61,841 nt of DNA from Bacteroidaceae bacterium (lineage in GTDB: Bacteria; Bacteroidota; Bacteroidia; Bacteroidales; Bacteroidaceae). The position numbers and the translations under genes are program-made. The stretch's first letter is position 1. Every line of letters begins with the position of its first letter. The notes under the pieces are model-generated. The model was not told where the DNA came from, ran no database searches, and saw only the letters and a program-made list of their open reading frames with translations. The stretch is from the NCBI GenBank assembly GCA_024401305.1, contig JAKSLI010000013.1, forward strand, positions 1-61,841, read 5' to 3'. Positions 16,234-24,611 of this stretch are shown in pieces.

Positions 16234-18471
16234 TTAGGGGGCTTTTATTATTATTTTCTTTCCGTTGCGGATATAGATTCCTGGACGGCCCGGAGTTCCT
16301 CGTCCTACAAGCTGACCGTAGAGGGTGAAGTATAATGTTTCAGTGGTTTCAAGGGTTTCAGGCGTTGAAATTGCACTAGCCGCAGCGTCGCGAATCACAA
16401 CCTCATCGAGGAAGAATCGCTTGCCAGGAGTGAAGCTTATGCGTACGTTGCCCTCGCCCTTCAACGGTACTGAATAGCGTGTCCATTCGCCTTCGGTCAT
16501 CTCAAGCTGTGTCTCGCCGAGCGTGGCATTGCCGCTTACGCTGAGCACGAGGTCGGTATCGTCACGACTCCAAGGTGCTGCATTGAACTCAAGGAGCATT
16601 TCCCTGCCGTCGAGTGTTATCACTGGCGATGTGACGAAGCCTATGCGAGCACCGTTGCCGAACTTCGCGCAATGTGCACCGCCACTCTTTTCCATTGAGT
16701 CCCAGCCGCCATTGTCAGCTATGAAGTCTGCCGATGCCACGTCAGCACTTCCCTTGAACACACCATCGTTGCCGCCAGTGCCGATACACTGATTGAATGA
16801 CTCATAGAAGATTGCGCCCTCAAGGTTTGTTTCCTCCGTGATTGTTGGGTCGGTGGTAACGATTCTCTTGGATACAGCCTTGAACTCGAAGCCCATTGTG
16901 CCGTCGCTGTTCTGGTGTATATGGTGAACGCCGTGGTTCAGGTATGCAGAGCCATCAGTGTTGCGGTTATATAAATCAGCGCAAGGCACAGAATTGTTTG
17001 TCAGGCTGTCATTGCCAAGATAAGGATATACGTCAGTCTCTTCTGTGGTTTTGACATAGCCGTCCCATGATGGCTGCGAAGCCTGCCTGTCGTCGTTGTT
17101 GTCGGCATGGACGATGGTCAGTCGCTGGTGCGAGTTGTAACGCTTGCTGTTTGGGTCATCTCCTCGATCATCAACGATGGAGTTCACGATGTTCTCGCTC
17201 CATACGCCTGGGTCGTAGTCCACATGGAGAATGAGCATACCCTCGGCTACGATGCCTTTGTCCCAACCGGTTCTCTGGCGATTCTCCAGCAAGTAGTATT
17301 CGTCTGAGCAACCATCGTTGCGAATGATGTAGAAGTCGCCACCGTCAGCAATAGCCTTCATGTCGTCAACGGTCACGTCCTCGCTGCAAAGTTCTATCGG
17401 CTGCTTCCATCCGCAGACCATTCTCTCGTAGCTTGTGAATGCCGCTGGTGTGAAACCTTCGCCGTTGTATTCGCCCTGCGACATGACATCCCATGGTCCC
17501 ATGCCGAAGTTGCCGCTGTAGTATGTGTCGTAAGTGTCAGGGAGTCCCATGCAGTGGGCAAACTCATGGCAGATAGTGCCGATGCCTTCCAGCTGACCGC
17601 CGAGACGGACTTCGTTAGCGCAAGCGTAGGTATCAATGGTCACGCCGTCAAACTTCTTTCCTTCAGGGAAGAGGAAAGTCTCGCCCTTATGCACGGATGT
17701 CAGCTCAAATTCGTGTGGCCAGATGGTATTCTGGTCGCCGCTCGTACTCTCTCCTTTGCCGGCATAGAGCACAAAAACCTGCTCCACGGTACCGTCGCCG
17801 TCCCAGTCGTAGTCAGCGAAGTTCACCTTGTCGTCAGCAAGTTCGCATGCCTCAAGAATCATTTCCCAAGGGCGAGCATCAACCTCACCATTGCCTGGAG
17901 CGCCGTAGTAGCTATAGTCTTGTGAAACTTTCACTGGACCAACAACATCAAAGTCCAATTCAAACTGACCGTAGCTCTGGTCGAGGAAATAGTCCTTCAC
18001 GCTACCTACATAGCGACCTTCCTTGAAGTTTCTCTCGTTGATGACACGATTGAAGAATGTGTCGGCATCAGGAGTTTCGAATTCCTTGTTCTGAAATTCC
18101 ACGAGTATGATGAGTCCCTTTCTCTTTCCGATGAATGAATTTGCAGGTTGTGCACTATTTAATGCCTTTTGCCTTTTGCGTTTTGCATTCTGTGTTCTGA
18201 ATTCCGTCTTCAACATTGCTTTTTCGCGCAGCGTTGCCATCTCCGTTTCAGAAACTTCCTTTACCTCGCCCTTTTCATTGCTGTTGATGAACATCCTTCC
18301 GTCATCTGCCATCCAATAGCCCAAGCGTTCATCGCCACACTGATGTACTTTCAGTGTGGTTCCGTCGTTTAATCTAATTGTACGATATATGCCTTTTAGA
18401 GTCGGCGATGCCCACATAACGATGGATAACAGCATCGCGAGGGTTAGCATCCACATCCTTCTATAAATCAT
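16234..18471 (-). CDS. Secreted M6-family metallopeptidase (immune inhibitor A-like)
   Basis: 745 aa with an N-terminal hydrophobic leader (cleavage near MWAS). The zinc site HEFAH at about residues 302-306 is followed by CMGLPDTYD and later GPWDVMSQGEY, the typical M6 Met-turn region. An acidic DYDWDGDGTVE loop before it may bind calcium. After the catalytic domain comes a beta-sandwich (jelly-roll) region, then a short sorting-like tail (LYGQLVGRG, IYIRNGKK). M6 enzymes degrade host or dietary proteins outside the cell. Two iterated tracts are read in frame: RTQNAKRKRQKALN (nt 18160-18215) and STPETLETTETL (nt 16335-16368). The C-terminal AP and stop fall in a GGGGG/CCCCC hairpin (16221-16233 onward). 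Confidence 0.85.
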   Translation of the reverse strand: MIYRRMWMLTLAMLLSIVMWASPTLKGIYRTIRLNDGTTLKVHQCGDERLGYWMADDGRMFINSNEKGEVKEVSETEMATLREKAMLKTEFRTQNAKRKRQKALNSAQPANSFIGKRKGLIILVEFQNKEFETPDADTFFNRVINERNFKEGRYVGSVKDYFLDQSYGQFELDFDVVGPVKVSQDYSYYGAPGNGEVDARPWEMILEACELADDKVNFADYDWDGDGTVEQVFVLYAGKGESTSGDQNTIWPHEFELTSVHKGETFLFPEGKKFDGVTIDTYACANEVRLGGQLEGIGTICHEFAHCMGLPDTYDTYYSGNFGMGPWDVMSQGEYNGEGFTPAAFTSYERMVCGWKQPIELCSEDVTVDDMKAIADGGDFYIIRNDGCSDEYYLLENRQRTGWDKGIVAEGMLILHVDYDPGVWSENIVNSIVDDRGDDPNSKRYNSHQRLTIVHADNNDDRQASQPSWDGYVKTTEETDVYPYLGNDSLTNNSVPCADLYNRNTDGSAYLNHGVHHIHQNSDGTMGFEFKAVSKRIVTTDPTITEETNLEGAIFYESFNQCIGTGGNDGVFKGSADVASADFIADNGGWDSMEKSGGAHCAKFGNGARIGFVTSPVITLDGREMLLEFNAAPWSRDDTDLVLSVSGNATLGETQLEMTEGEWTRYSVPLKGEGNVRISFTPGKRFFLDEVVIRDAAASAISTPETLETTETLYFTLYGQLVGRGTPGRPGIYIRNGKKIIIKAP

Positions 18472-18527
18472 AAAAGCTTGTTCCTTTTTTGTGTTGTTTG
18501 TATCGGTAAATCCTTATAAAAACCGCG

Positions 18528-18562
18528 CAAATTTACACAATTTTTCAATTGTTTGTGCAAAA
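18528..18562 (-). promoter_or_regulatory. Promoter of the M6 peptidase gene
   Basis: On the minus strand, TAAATTTG (complement of 18528-18535) is a -7 TAnnTTTG element and a TTTTG (complement of 18558-18562) lies 22 bp upstream as a candidate -33 element. The leader to the ATG at 18471 would be about 50 nt. Confidence 0.55.
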
Positions 18563-18676
18563 CAACAGTTTTTTTTCGCTATTACACAGGAAAAAGTGTG
18601 AAAAAGACTATTGAAATCAATAGGAGGAAATCCTTAATATTAACGATTATTTGCTTTTTCTTCATACATCATAAAC

Positions 18677-18716
18677 AAAAAGACTCGCGACAGTGTGGAT
18701 TGTCGCGAGTCTTTTT
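18677..18716 (-). terminator. Terminator after the YARHG protein gene
   Basis: A 16-bp perfect stem (core GACTCGCGACA at 18682-18692 with TGTCGCGAGTC at 18701-18711) is flanked by A and T runs. It sits 27 bp beyond the stop of the minus-strand gene at 18743 and would isolate it from the M6 peptidase gene. Confidence 0.85.
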
Positions 18717-18742
18717 ATCCCTGATGGGAGTACTATTTTGTT

Positions 18743-19912
18743 TTACTTCTTGTAAGTGCTGATGAGTTCGTGCTCACGCTCTGTGAAGTCAGAAGTGTTT
18801 GCTGAGTTGTATGATGGATCTGGCATGTACCACCAGAGGCTGTTGAAGTGCTTCTTCAGACCTGCATCCTTGAATACATAGCCACGGCTTGCGTAAGGAA
18901 GGTTGCGGATGAGACGACGCTGCTGTGCGTTGTAGTTCTCCTGGTTCATCCAAAGCCAGTAGATGCCGCATGAGCGGTCGTAATAGGATGTAGGAGAAGT
19001 GGCTTTTTCGTCATAGAAGTTCGCATAGAAGCCGTCGGCAGAATGAATCTCGAGCTCCTGCTTAGGAGAGTAGTTTGTGAGATGCCATTCGAGAGTAGCG
19101 TTGCGCATGGAGATCTCCTTATAATAGTGAGTTACTGGTTTATCTTCATAGTCGTACTTCTTGCTCTTGCTGCGGAACTTTGCTACGCCAGTGGTAATCT
19201 TTGGATCCTGCTTCTGGACGAACTCTGTCTCAAGGAAGAAGTGTTTTGCTGTGTTAGGAGCAGTGATGCGGAGAGTGAAGTCGCGGATGGAACCGCCTGC
19301 CCAGCGTGAAGCAGGAGAGAGCTTGTAGGTGAGGTAGTAGTTTTCCATCACGCCGGCACCATTTTGGTAGTTGTAAGTGTGGTGGATATGGTTCTCGCCC
19401 GGCTTGAATGTTGCGTTGAATGAATACACGAACGCATATCCCCAGCTTTCAGCCTCATAGTTCTCCTCATTGCCTTTCTTCACAACTCTGCGGAAATCCT
19501 GATAAGAATACTTTGAGATGTCTATTGGCTTGCGGTCTATGACACTCTCGTTCTCGTCAAGAAGTACTACGGAAGTCTTTGGAGTGATGCGATGTCCATT
19601 CATCATGACTGTGAAGTCATATATTTCCGGGTGGCCATTATTTGACAAGTCAACGCCAGGGTAGCCTGGGTCTGCCTCGAAGCCCATGAGGATGGTCTTC
19701 TCCTTGCTGCCGCGATTGATGAAAGTGTAGTCAACATCAATGTAGGTCTTGCCTTCATCAGTAAGACGGATAGTGAGCACTTCCTTGTCAACAGCGATGT
19801 CTGTTGAAACGAAAGGAATGAGCATGTTACCATAGGTAGCATAGCCGCTGTCGTTGGCAGATGCTGTAGCTGCTGCCACGAGTGCGAGGAGTGAAATAAA
19901 AAGCTTTTTCAT
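18743..19912 (-). CDS. Secreted YARHG-domain protein
   Basis: 389 aa, signal peptide cleaved near ASAN. The first 280 residues form a beta-rich domain (TYGNMLIPF, VDYTFINRGSKEKTILMGF) resembling DUF4424-type domains. The last 75 residues carry the YARHG motif as NLPYASRGYVFKD, followed by FNSLWWYMPD and a closing TEREHELI helix. YARHG is an extracellular domain of unknown activity in many gut Bacteroidota and Firmicutes proteins. The gene has its own terminator. The family-A repeat arm begins about 30 bp upstream of its start, so an insertion may have affected its promoter. Confidence 0.75.
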   Translation of the reverse strand: MKKLFISLLALVAAATASANDSGYATYGNMLIPFVSTDIAVDKEVLTIRLTDEGKTYIDVDYTFINRGSKEKTILMGFEADPGYPGVDLSNNGHPEIYDFTVMMNGHRITPKTSVVLLDENESVIDRKPIDISKYSYQDFRRVVKKGNEENYEAESWGYAFVYSFNATFKPGENHIHHTYNYQNGAGVMENYYLTYKLSPASRWAGGSIRDFTLRITAPNTAKHFFLETEFVQKQDPKITTGVAKFRSKSKKYDYEDKPVTHYYKEISMRNATLEWHLTNYSPKQELEIHSADGFYANFYDEKATSPTSYYDRSCGIYWLWMNQENYNAQQRRLIRNLPYASRGYVFKDAGLKKHFNSLWWYMPDPSYNSANTSDFTEREHELISTYKK

Positions 19913-19940
19913 ATTAAGTAATCATTTTTATATTTTCTTA

Positions 19941-20622
19941 GTAAAGATTTTCAGTTTGATTTTTTGTGAAGATTTTGAGCGAAGCGACTCTTAAAAAAGA
20001 AATAATCTTCACTATTTTCAGAATGATTCTTGGTGCAGATTTTTAGCAAGATTTCTAAACTCTTACACACTTTCCATTTACCTCATCCAACATCCAGTTT
20101 TCTGAGTAAACTCCTTTAGGACTGAAGTTGATGAGCATACCATAACGAAAGTTCTGCAATTTCATGTATGACCATAGCTGACGTCTCTGATCATCACCGA
20201 TGTAGCTGATTGCTTTTAGTTCCAATACCACATGACCAAGATTAGGATCTGTGGCAACCATATCCATCCTGCGTTTCACAGGAGTTGGCTTACCCTTGTA
20301 ATAGATAGGGAATTCCTCTTGGCGATGGACCTTGAAGCCAGCTTCAAAAAGTTCCATATAGAGACCTGCTTCGTATGTCAACTCATCCACGTCATTGTGG
20401 TAGAAGTTGTATGCATTGAAAGCGCATCCAACGATTTTGGAAAACATGTGGTAATACGCTTGTGAGAATTGAATCTCAGTCATAATAATTTAAAATCCAA
20501 ACTTAAAATCATACTAAAAATATTTTGACGATAGTCTTCAAGGACGGTCGGGCTTTGCCCTCAAAATCCAAACTTAAAATCCAACTTAAAATCTAAACTA
20601 ATTGGAACATCAAACAGGACTG
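19941..20622 (-). mobile_element. GxxExxY gene enclosed by the two arms of repeat family A (candidate parent element)
   Basis: The left flank (about 19941-20054) aligns with the left half of the family-A element at 51157-51250, sharing AGTAAAGATTTT, AAGATTTTGAGCG-AGCGAC and TATTTTCAGAA-GATT. The right flank (about 20487-20622) aligns with its right half, sharing ACTTAAAATC, ACGATAGT, TCAAAATC and ending CAAACAGGACTGCC against CAAACTGGACACC. Between them lies only the GxxExxY gene, exactly where family-A copies have nothing. The left terminal inverted repeat is not recognisable, so this copy is degraded at one end. Calling it a mobile unit is inference. Confidence 0.5.
20055..20483 (-). CDS. 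GxxExxY family protein (PD-(D/E)XK nuclease superfamily)
   Basis: 142 aa, the normal length of this family. The signature is present as GCAFNAY near the start and TYEAGLYMEL (ExxY region), then FPIYYKGKP, RRMDMV with the conserved acidic residue, and VVLELKAI, which supplies the E-x-K of a PD-(D/E)XK fold, ending in GMLINFSP. The biological role of GxxExxY proteins is not established, although the nuclease fold is predicted. Both ends of the gene touch repeat arms of family A, suggesting it travels with or acts on that repeat. It has no signal peptide, unlike all its neighbours, so it interrupts a run of secreted-protein genes. Confidence 0.85.
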   Translation of the reverse strand: MTEIQFSQAYYHMFSKIVGCAFNAYNFYHNDVDELTYEAGLYMELFEAGFKVHRQEEFPIYYKGKPTPVKRRMDMVATDPNLGHVVLELKAISYIGDDQRRQLWSYMKLQNFRYGMLINFSPKGVYSENWMLDEVNGKCVRV

Positions 20623-20627
20623 CCTGA

Positions 20628-21467
20628 TTATTTTTTCATTATTTTCATTGTAATACCATTACGATCTTCCCATGTGGCACCTTCTATGCCTTCCTCGATA
20701 AGTGGTGTCATATCGTTGCCTGATAGACTGATAGTGATTTCATCGGCATCAGGCTTTACATAGACATCAATGCAGGTAGTAACCACAGGCTGTTGCGAGT
20801 CAGAAAGCTGATCTTTCAGTTTGCCGTGGAAAGAGGCTAAGCTGTTATCGTAAAATTCAAGTTCTCCTGCAACAGAAACCCAAGTGCCATCGCCGTTGGC
20901 GATGTCGATCTTGACACTGATAACATTGTCTTTCTCCGTGAATGCAACAGTGAGCTTGTTGTCCTTTATCTTGCCTTCCCAAGCACTGCCGCAATATTTT
21001 TCGGAGTAGTTCTTGCGCAAGAGTTCCATAATGATGTTGTTGATCTCACGCAAACCTCTATCAGAAGGACCTGCATTATTACCATGTGAAGAGCAGCTTT
21101 CTTTTCCAAAGTGTGCACTATAGCTCCACATGTCACCGTCGAGAACCTCAAAATCTGGATAATATTTATCCTTGTAATTGTGGATCTTGTGCTCACGATA
21201 GACGGCTTCAATCTGCTTCATCACATCCCCATCAACAGTGATGGTATCGCCTTGCTCGTTATGGGCAAAACCTATCTGACATCTACCGTCATCAAGGAGC
21301 TTTGCAGAATACTCATTGTGATTGTATGCTGGGCTTGAACTGTAGGTGTACGAATAGCTTGTCATGCTACTGACAGGCGCCTTCTTGCTATTCGCAGATA
21401 CTTTATTTGCATCTGCACATGAGAACAGGGAGAGGAGCAGAGTTGTCATTAAGGTGAGATGTTTCAT
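20628..21467 (-). CDS. Putative lipoprotein of unknown function
   Basis: 279 aa. The leader ends in lipobox LFSC (Cys at about residue 17), followed by a Ser/Tyr-rich linker. The body is alternating beta and charged helical segments; I do not recognise a fold. A pair of cysteines (SC near 128 and YC near 158) may form a disulfide. It is one of a series of adjacent minus-strand exported proteins. The right end of the GxxExxY/family-A unit lies only a few bases beyond its stop codon. Confidence 0.6.
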   Translation of the reverse strand: MKHLTLMTTLLLSLFSCADANKVSANSKKAPVSSMTSYSYTYSSSPAYNHNEYSAKLLDDGRCQIGFAHNEQGDTITVDGDVMKQIEAVYREHKIHNYKDKYYPDFEVLDGDMWSYSAHFGKESCSSHGNNAGPSDRGLREINNIIMELLRKNYSEKYCGSAWEGKIKDNKLTVAFTEKDNVISVKIDIANGDGTWVSVAGELEFYDNSLASFHGKLKDQLSDSQQPVVTTCIDVYVKPDADEITISLSGNDMTPLIEEGIEGATWEDRNGITMKIMKK

Positions 21468-21515
21468 TTGGATTTAGTCTTTAGGGAATAGGTCGTTTAG
21501 TCGTTTGGGAGAGTG

Positions 21516-21626
21516 CTACAGCCTACGGGTATGAATGCCGTCTTTCTCTATGCTGTAGTTGTTTGGCCTTTCCTGAAATTCCTTTTTCTTTTGGGCCAAT
21601 TTCTTTTTGAATTCTTCTAATGTCAT
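21516..21626 (-). CDS. Possible small Lys-rich protein, 36 aa
   Basis: An ATG (complement of 21624-21626) opens 12 nt after the stop of the gene starting at 22775 and reads 36 codons to a TAG at 21516-21518. The peptide begins MTLEEFKKKLAQKKKEF and looks like an amphipathic, lysine-rich helix followed by a polar tail. Position and composition suit a real small gene in the same transcript. It is too short for family recognition and could be a chance frame. Confidence 0.35.
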   Translation of the reverse strand: MTLEEFKKKLAQKKKEFQERPNNYSIEKDGIHTRRL

Positions 21627-21638
21627 GGGGTGGGGGCC

Positions 21639-22775
21639 TTACATCATTTCAATTCCGAGAGTGAGCATTTCCACTGTTCTACCCGCCTTTGTCTTGTGTG
21701 GCACTGTCATTAATCCCGCAGAAGTAACCTTGCCTTTTGCAAGACGAGGGAAAACAACTTCTGACTCTGCTAGGTGGCAGCTTACATACATTGAGGTTTC
21801 TGCTGGCACTTTCACATACATCATCACCTGTCGGTCTGGGTAACCGAGGAAGTAGTTGTTGAGAGCGTCGGTTGACATAGAGAGATATGACTGAGTCTTG
21901 CAAACAAGGTCTCCAGATTTCATTTCCTTTTCCACTGCAGCCTTGACTTCTTTGACATCATTGCCTTGAAGTCCAAGGTATGGACATGCACCACCGAGAC
22001 CTACAATACGAACAAGGTTTACAGGAATAGGAAGTGATGAATTGTTGCATGCAGCATCCATGATAAGGATAGTGGCGAAAGACGCAGGATTCATTGAGAG
22101 AGGCTCGTTGCCTACAGGCTTGCCGTCAACCATGCGATCAACATTGCCGTAGTTTGTGCCCTTGATATCCTTGATGGAAGTGATGACCTTCTTGTTGCAC
22201 GCATTCTTTCCACCGCCGGAATAGTCGCCGAGACAACCGTTTATTCGCTTATAGTTACGCGCAGCGATGTAGCCGTGGTCGATGCTATACATCTCGATTT
22301 CGTTGAGGCACTGCTCGTAAGCATCATCGCCAGGAAGAACCATCAGATGGTTGCAGAACGCCTGCTGGATGATGTTTAGGTTGACAGCCTGATTTGTTAC
22401 GCTGACCTTCTTGAGCATTCGGCGCACCACAGCCTCCCACTCAGCCTTTGCCTTGACATCGGCCTTTGCTGGGTTGGCGAAAGTGTTGATAAGGTTTTGA
22501 TACTCAGGGAAGTCCTCTTCAAATTCCTTCTCTGGATGCTCCTTAGAGAAGAAGCAATAACAGCGATAGAAATAGAAGTCGTAGAGTGGGTTGCCGAGGT
22601 CAGTCATGCAGCCAATGATGCTGTCGTTGTCAAAGAAGAGTTCTGCGGCAGCCTTGATGGACTGGTCTGTATTCTCTCGTACGAGTCGTTTGATTTCTGC
22701 ATCTTTGTTCTGGGCAAAGCCAGAGATGCAGAGAACGATGAGAGAGAGAAGCAAAAGGGATAAGCGCTTTTTCAT
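21639..22775 (-). CDS. Secreted protein of unknown function, 378 aa
   Basis: The signal peptide is cleaved near GFAQ. The N-terminal 150 residues are helical and acidic with several Cys (YRCYCFF, QQAFCNH), and the middle holds a Gly/Asn/Cys-rich loop (GDYSGGGKNACNKK). The C-terminal third is beta-rich (VMMYVKVPAE, YVSCHLAESEV). I recognise no family or catalytic motif. It is transcribed with the neighbouring exported proteins, and the iterated TTCGATTA-type spacer precedes it. Confidence 0.6.
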   Translation of the reverse strand: MKKRLSLLLLSLIVLCISGFAQNKDAEIKRLVRENTDQSIKAAAELFFDNDSIIGCMTDLGNPLYDFYFYRCYCFFSKEHPEKEFEEDFPEYQNLINTFANPAKADVKAKAEWEAVVRRMLKKVSVTNQAVNLNIIQQAFCNHLMVLPGDDAYEQCLNEIEMYSIDHGYIAARNYKRINGCLGDYSGGGKNACNKKVITSIKDIKGTNYGNVDRMVDGKPVGNEPLSMNPASFATILIMDAACNNSSLPIPVNLVRIVGLGGACPYLGLQGNDVKEVKAAVEKEMKSGDLVCKTQSYLSMSTDALNNYFLGYPDRQVMMYVKVPAETSMYVSCHLAESEVVFPRLAKGKVTSAGLMTVPHKTKAGRTVEMLTLGIEMM

Positions 22776-22866
22776 TTTATGATTGTTGATTTATGATTGT
22801 TGATTTAGTTTTTTTCGAATTATTGATGTTCTGATGTTTCGATTATTCGATATCTCGGTGTTTCGA
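22776..22866. repeat. Iterated spacer with GATTGTTGATTT and TTCGATTA units
   Basis: Between two minus-strand genes the sequence is made of imperfect repeats: two GATTGTTGATTT units (22790-22812), then several GATGTTTCGATTA-like units (22823-22869). It fits the pattern of short iterated tracts between genes across the window. Confidence 0.6.
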
Positions 22867-23415
22867 TTAGCAACAATTAGTGAGAGGGTTTGAGCAAAGC
22901 CATTCGGACTGAATCCAACCTTCATGCTTTCCGTCGGCAGTCTTGACCTTCACCCATGAACCGCCAAGAGCAACGCCAACAGGACGAACGGTGGTTTCTT
23001 CCTTTATGGTATAGACTACCTTGCTCTTGTGGTTTGCAGTTGCATAGAGATGTATATGCTGTCCGCCATAGTTGCGTGTGCCGATGCCTACGCATGAATA
23101 GTGAATATAGCCGCCAACCGCCTTTTTGCAAAGTTTCTCACCTTCAGGCGACTCACCGGTAGCATCGTAACAGTCTGCAATCTTCCACCAACCGTTCTTG
23201 TAATCCACAAGACTGAAGCATGGCTCGTATTCGCCTTCATGGTTAAGCTTGGCTTTAACAGCACCGTTCGGAGCAACACGGATGTTTGTGAAGTTTCCTA
23301 CAAGGTCAAATAGGAAGGCTTCTACAGCAAGTTCTTGATTTGATGTGTCAGTTGCACTTGCCTTTACTGCAGGGAGAAGTGCAAGGATAAGGAGAGAGAA
23401 TAAGAAATTTTTCAT
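22867..23415 (-). CDS. Secreted protein with SH3-like domains
   Basis: 182 aa with a signal peptide (cleavage near KASA). Two segments read as bacterial SH3-type folds: NFTNIRVAPNGAVKAK...WWKIADCYD and YATANHKSKVVYTIKE...GSWVKVKTADGKHEGWIQSEWL, the latter with the usual V-N/I-R..P.., W-x-K-V and G-W-V/I landmarks. Such domains bind peptidoglycan or peptides. A pair of C-terminal cysteines (LCSN..NCC) may be bridged. It sits in the run of exported proteins, near a second SH3-like gene at 25471-26274. No catalytic domain is attached. Confidence 0.68.
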   Translation of the reverse strand: MKNFLFSLLILALLPAVKASATDTSNQELAVEAFLFDLVGNFTNIRVAPNGAVKAKLNHEGEYEPCFSLVDYKNGWWKIADCYDATGESPEGEKLCKKAVGGYIHYSCVGIGTRNYGGQHIHLYATANHKSKVVYTIKEETTVRPVGVALGGSWVKVKTADGKHEGWIQSEWLCSNPLTNCC

Positions 23416-23438
23416 AATAGGTTGTGTAGAGTGGGGGA

Positions 23439-24026
23439 TTAATGTTCAAAATAAGGTGGAAGATTGTTGAATACTTCCTTATAGCCCATAAGGAAACGCT
23501 GAACGAACATCCATTGGTCATCGACAGGCTTCTTGTAGTTCTTACCGTCAATGATTTCAAGGAAAGGTTCCGCCTGACTGCTTGTGTAATAGTCGCGGCG
23601 TTCAGAAGGCTTGCCTGTTTCAAAATCAGGAGTCTTTGAGTAATAGAACATCAAGTCACCGCTCTCCGGATTGAAAAGATATTCGAAAACACTTGGAGTT
23701 GCAGCCCAACGCTCCTTCACACGCATGAAGTAAAGCTGGCGTTCCTGTTCGCCTTCAATCTGCTCGCTGTCCTTTGTGTTGAAGTAATATTCAACGGTGA
23801 ATTCACTTGGTCCGCTGCCAGGGAAGTTCTGGTTGATGACGATGACCGCCTTGTTGTTCAGGTTTGCATCTTCCTGTCCATACTTGATTTTCTCCAGTGC
23901 CTCGGCATACGCCTTGCGGATAGCTTTCACTCGAGTGTCGTTGTTGCTTTGTGCAAAAGCGCCAGTAGGGAAACATAGCATTGCCAAGAGGGCAATTAAA
24001 CCGATGGTTTTATTAAAAAGTTTCAT
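23439..24026 (-). CDS. Secreted protein of unknown function, 195 aa
   Basis: The signal peptide ends near AFAQ. The mature protein starts with a helical region (KAIRKAYAEALEKIKYG) followed by beta strands (AVIVINQNFPGSGPSEFTVEYYFN) and a long polar loop. It is followed by the lipoprotein gene at 24031 with only 4 bp between, suggesting one transcript in the order 24582, 24026, 23415. I recognise no family. Confidence 0.6.
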   Translation of the reverse strand: MKLFNKTIGLIALLAMLCFPTGAFAQSNNDTRVKAIRKAYAEALEKIKYGQEDANLNNKAVIVINQNFPGSGPSEFTVEYYFNTKDSEQIEGEQERQLYFMRVKERWAATPSVFEYLFNPESGDLMFYYSKTPDFETGKPSERRDYYTSSQAEPFLEIIDGKNYKKPVDDQWMFVQRFLMGYKEVFNNLPPYFEH

Positions 24027-24030
24027 ATTC

Positions 24031-24582
24031 TTATTTGTTATTGTTTACGAGTTCGTTGAATTGTTTTTCAATTATATTATAGGCTCTATCAGCAGGTGGA
24101 TATCCTTTATACCATCTAAGGAAGAACACATCTCTGCCCGAGATTTCCATGCGCACCCTGTATTCAGTTGCTCCTGGCATTTCAATCTGCTTCTCCTTAG
24201 GCACTTTCACATCAAGAAGATCATTCTCCTTGATAACCTTCAACAAGGCAGCAGCATCTTCTTCCTTCAAAGTGTAAACCTTCTTTGATGGCGTTTCGCC
24301 GAAATCGTTGTTCTGGTCTGTAGCAACAATCAGTTCCGTCTTACCATTTTCATTGATAAGTTCCATGTAGTTCTTGCCGCCTCCAGCTGGTGCTTCGTTG
24401 GCAATGCTGCAGTAGATGAGAGTGTCAGGATTCTCCATGGAAACATTCTTGTCGGCTGACTTTACCTCTTTGACTTCTGTGCCTACAACATTTGTGGCAT
24501 TGCTTGCAGAATCAGGCTTGCAGCAACAAATAAATGTCATAAAAATGGTAAGGAATGATATTGGTATAAGGTATTTCTGCAT
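24031..24582 (-). CDS. Putative lipoprotein of unknown function, 183 aa
   Basis: A hydrophobic N-terminus runs into a Cys cluster (FICCCKPDSAS); the first or second Cys could serve as the lipidated residue. After a short linker the domain has beta strands (LIYCSIANEAPAGGG, KTELIVATDQ) and a closing helix (AYNIIEKQFNEL). Nothing catalytic is evident. The gene ends 4 bp before the 195-aa protein gene and is probably co-transcribed with it. Confidence 0.6.
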   Translation of the reverse strand: MQKYLIPISFLTIFMTFICCCKPDSASNATNVVGTEVKEVKSADKNVSMENPDTLIYCSIANEAPAGGGKNYMELINENGKTELIVATDQNNDFGETPSKKVYTLKEEDAAALLKVIKENDLLDVKVPKEKQIEMPGATEYRVRMEISGRDVFFLRWYKGYPPADRAYNIIEKQFNELVNNNK

Positions 24583-24611
24583 GTGTTGGAGTGGTGTCTA
24601 TAAATTAGCCA

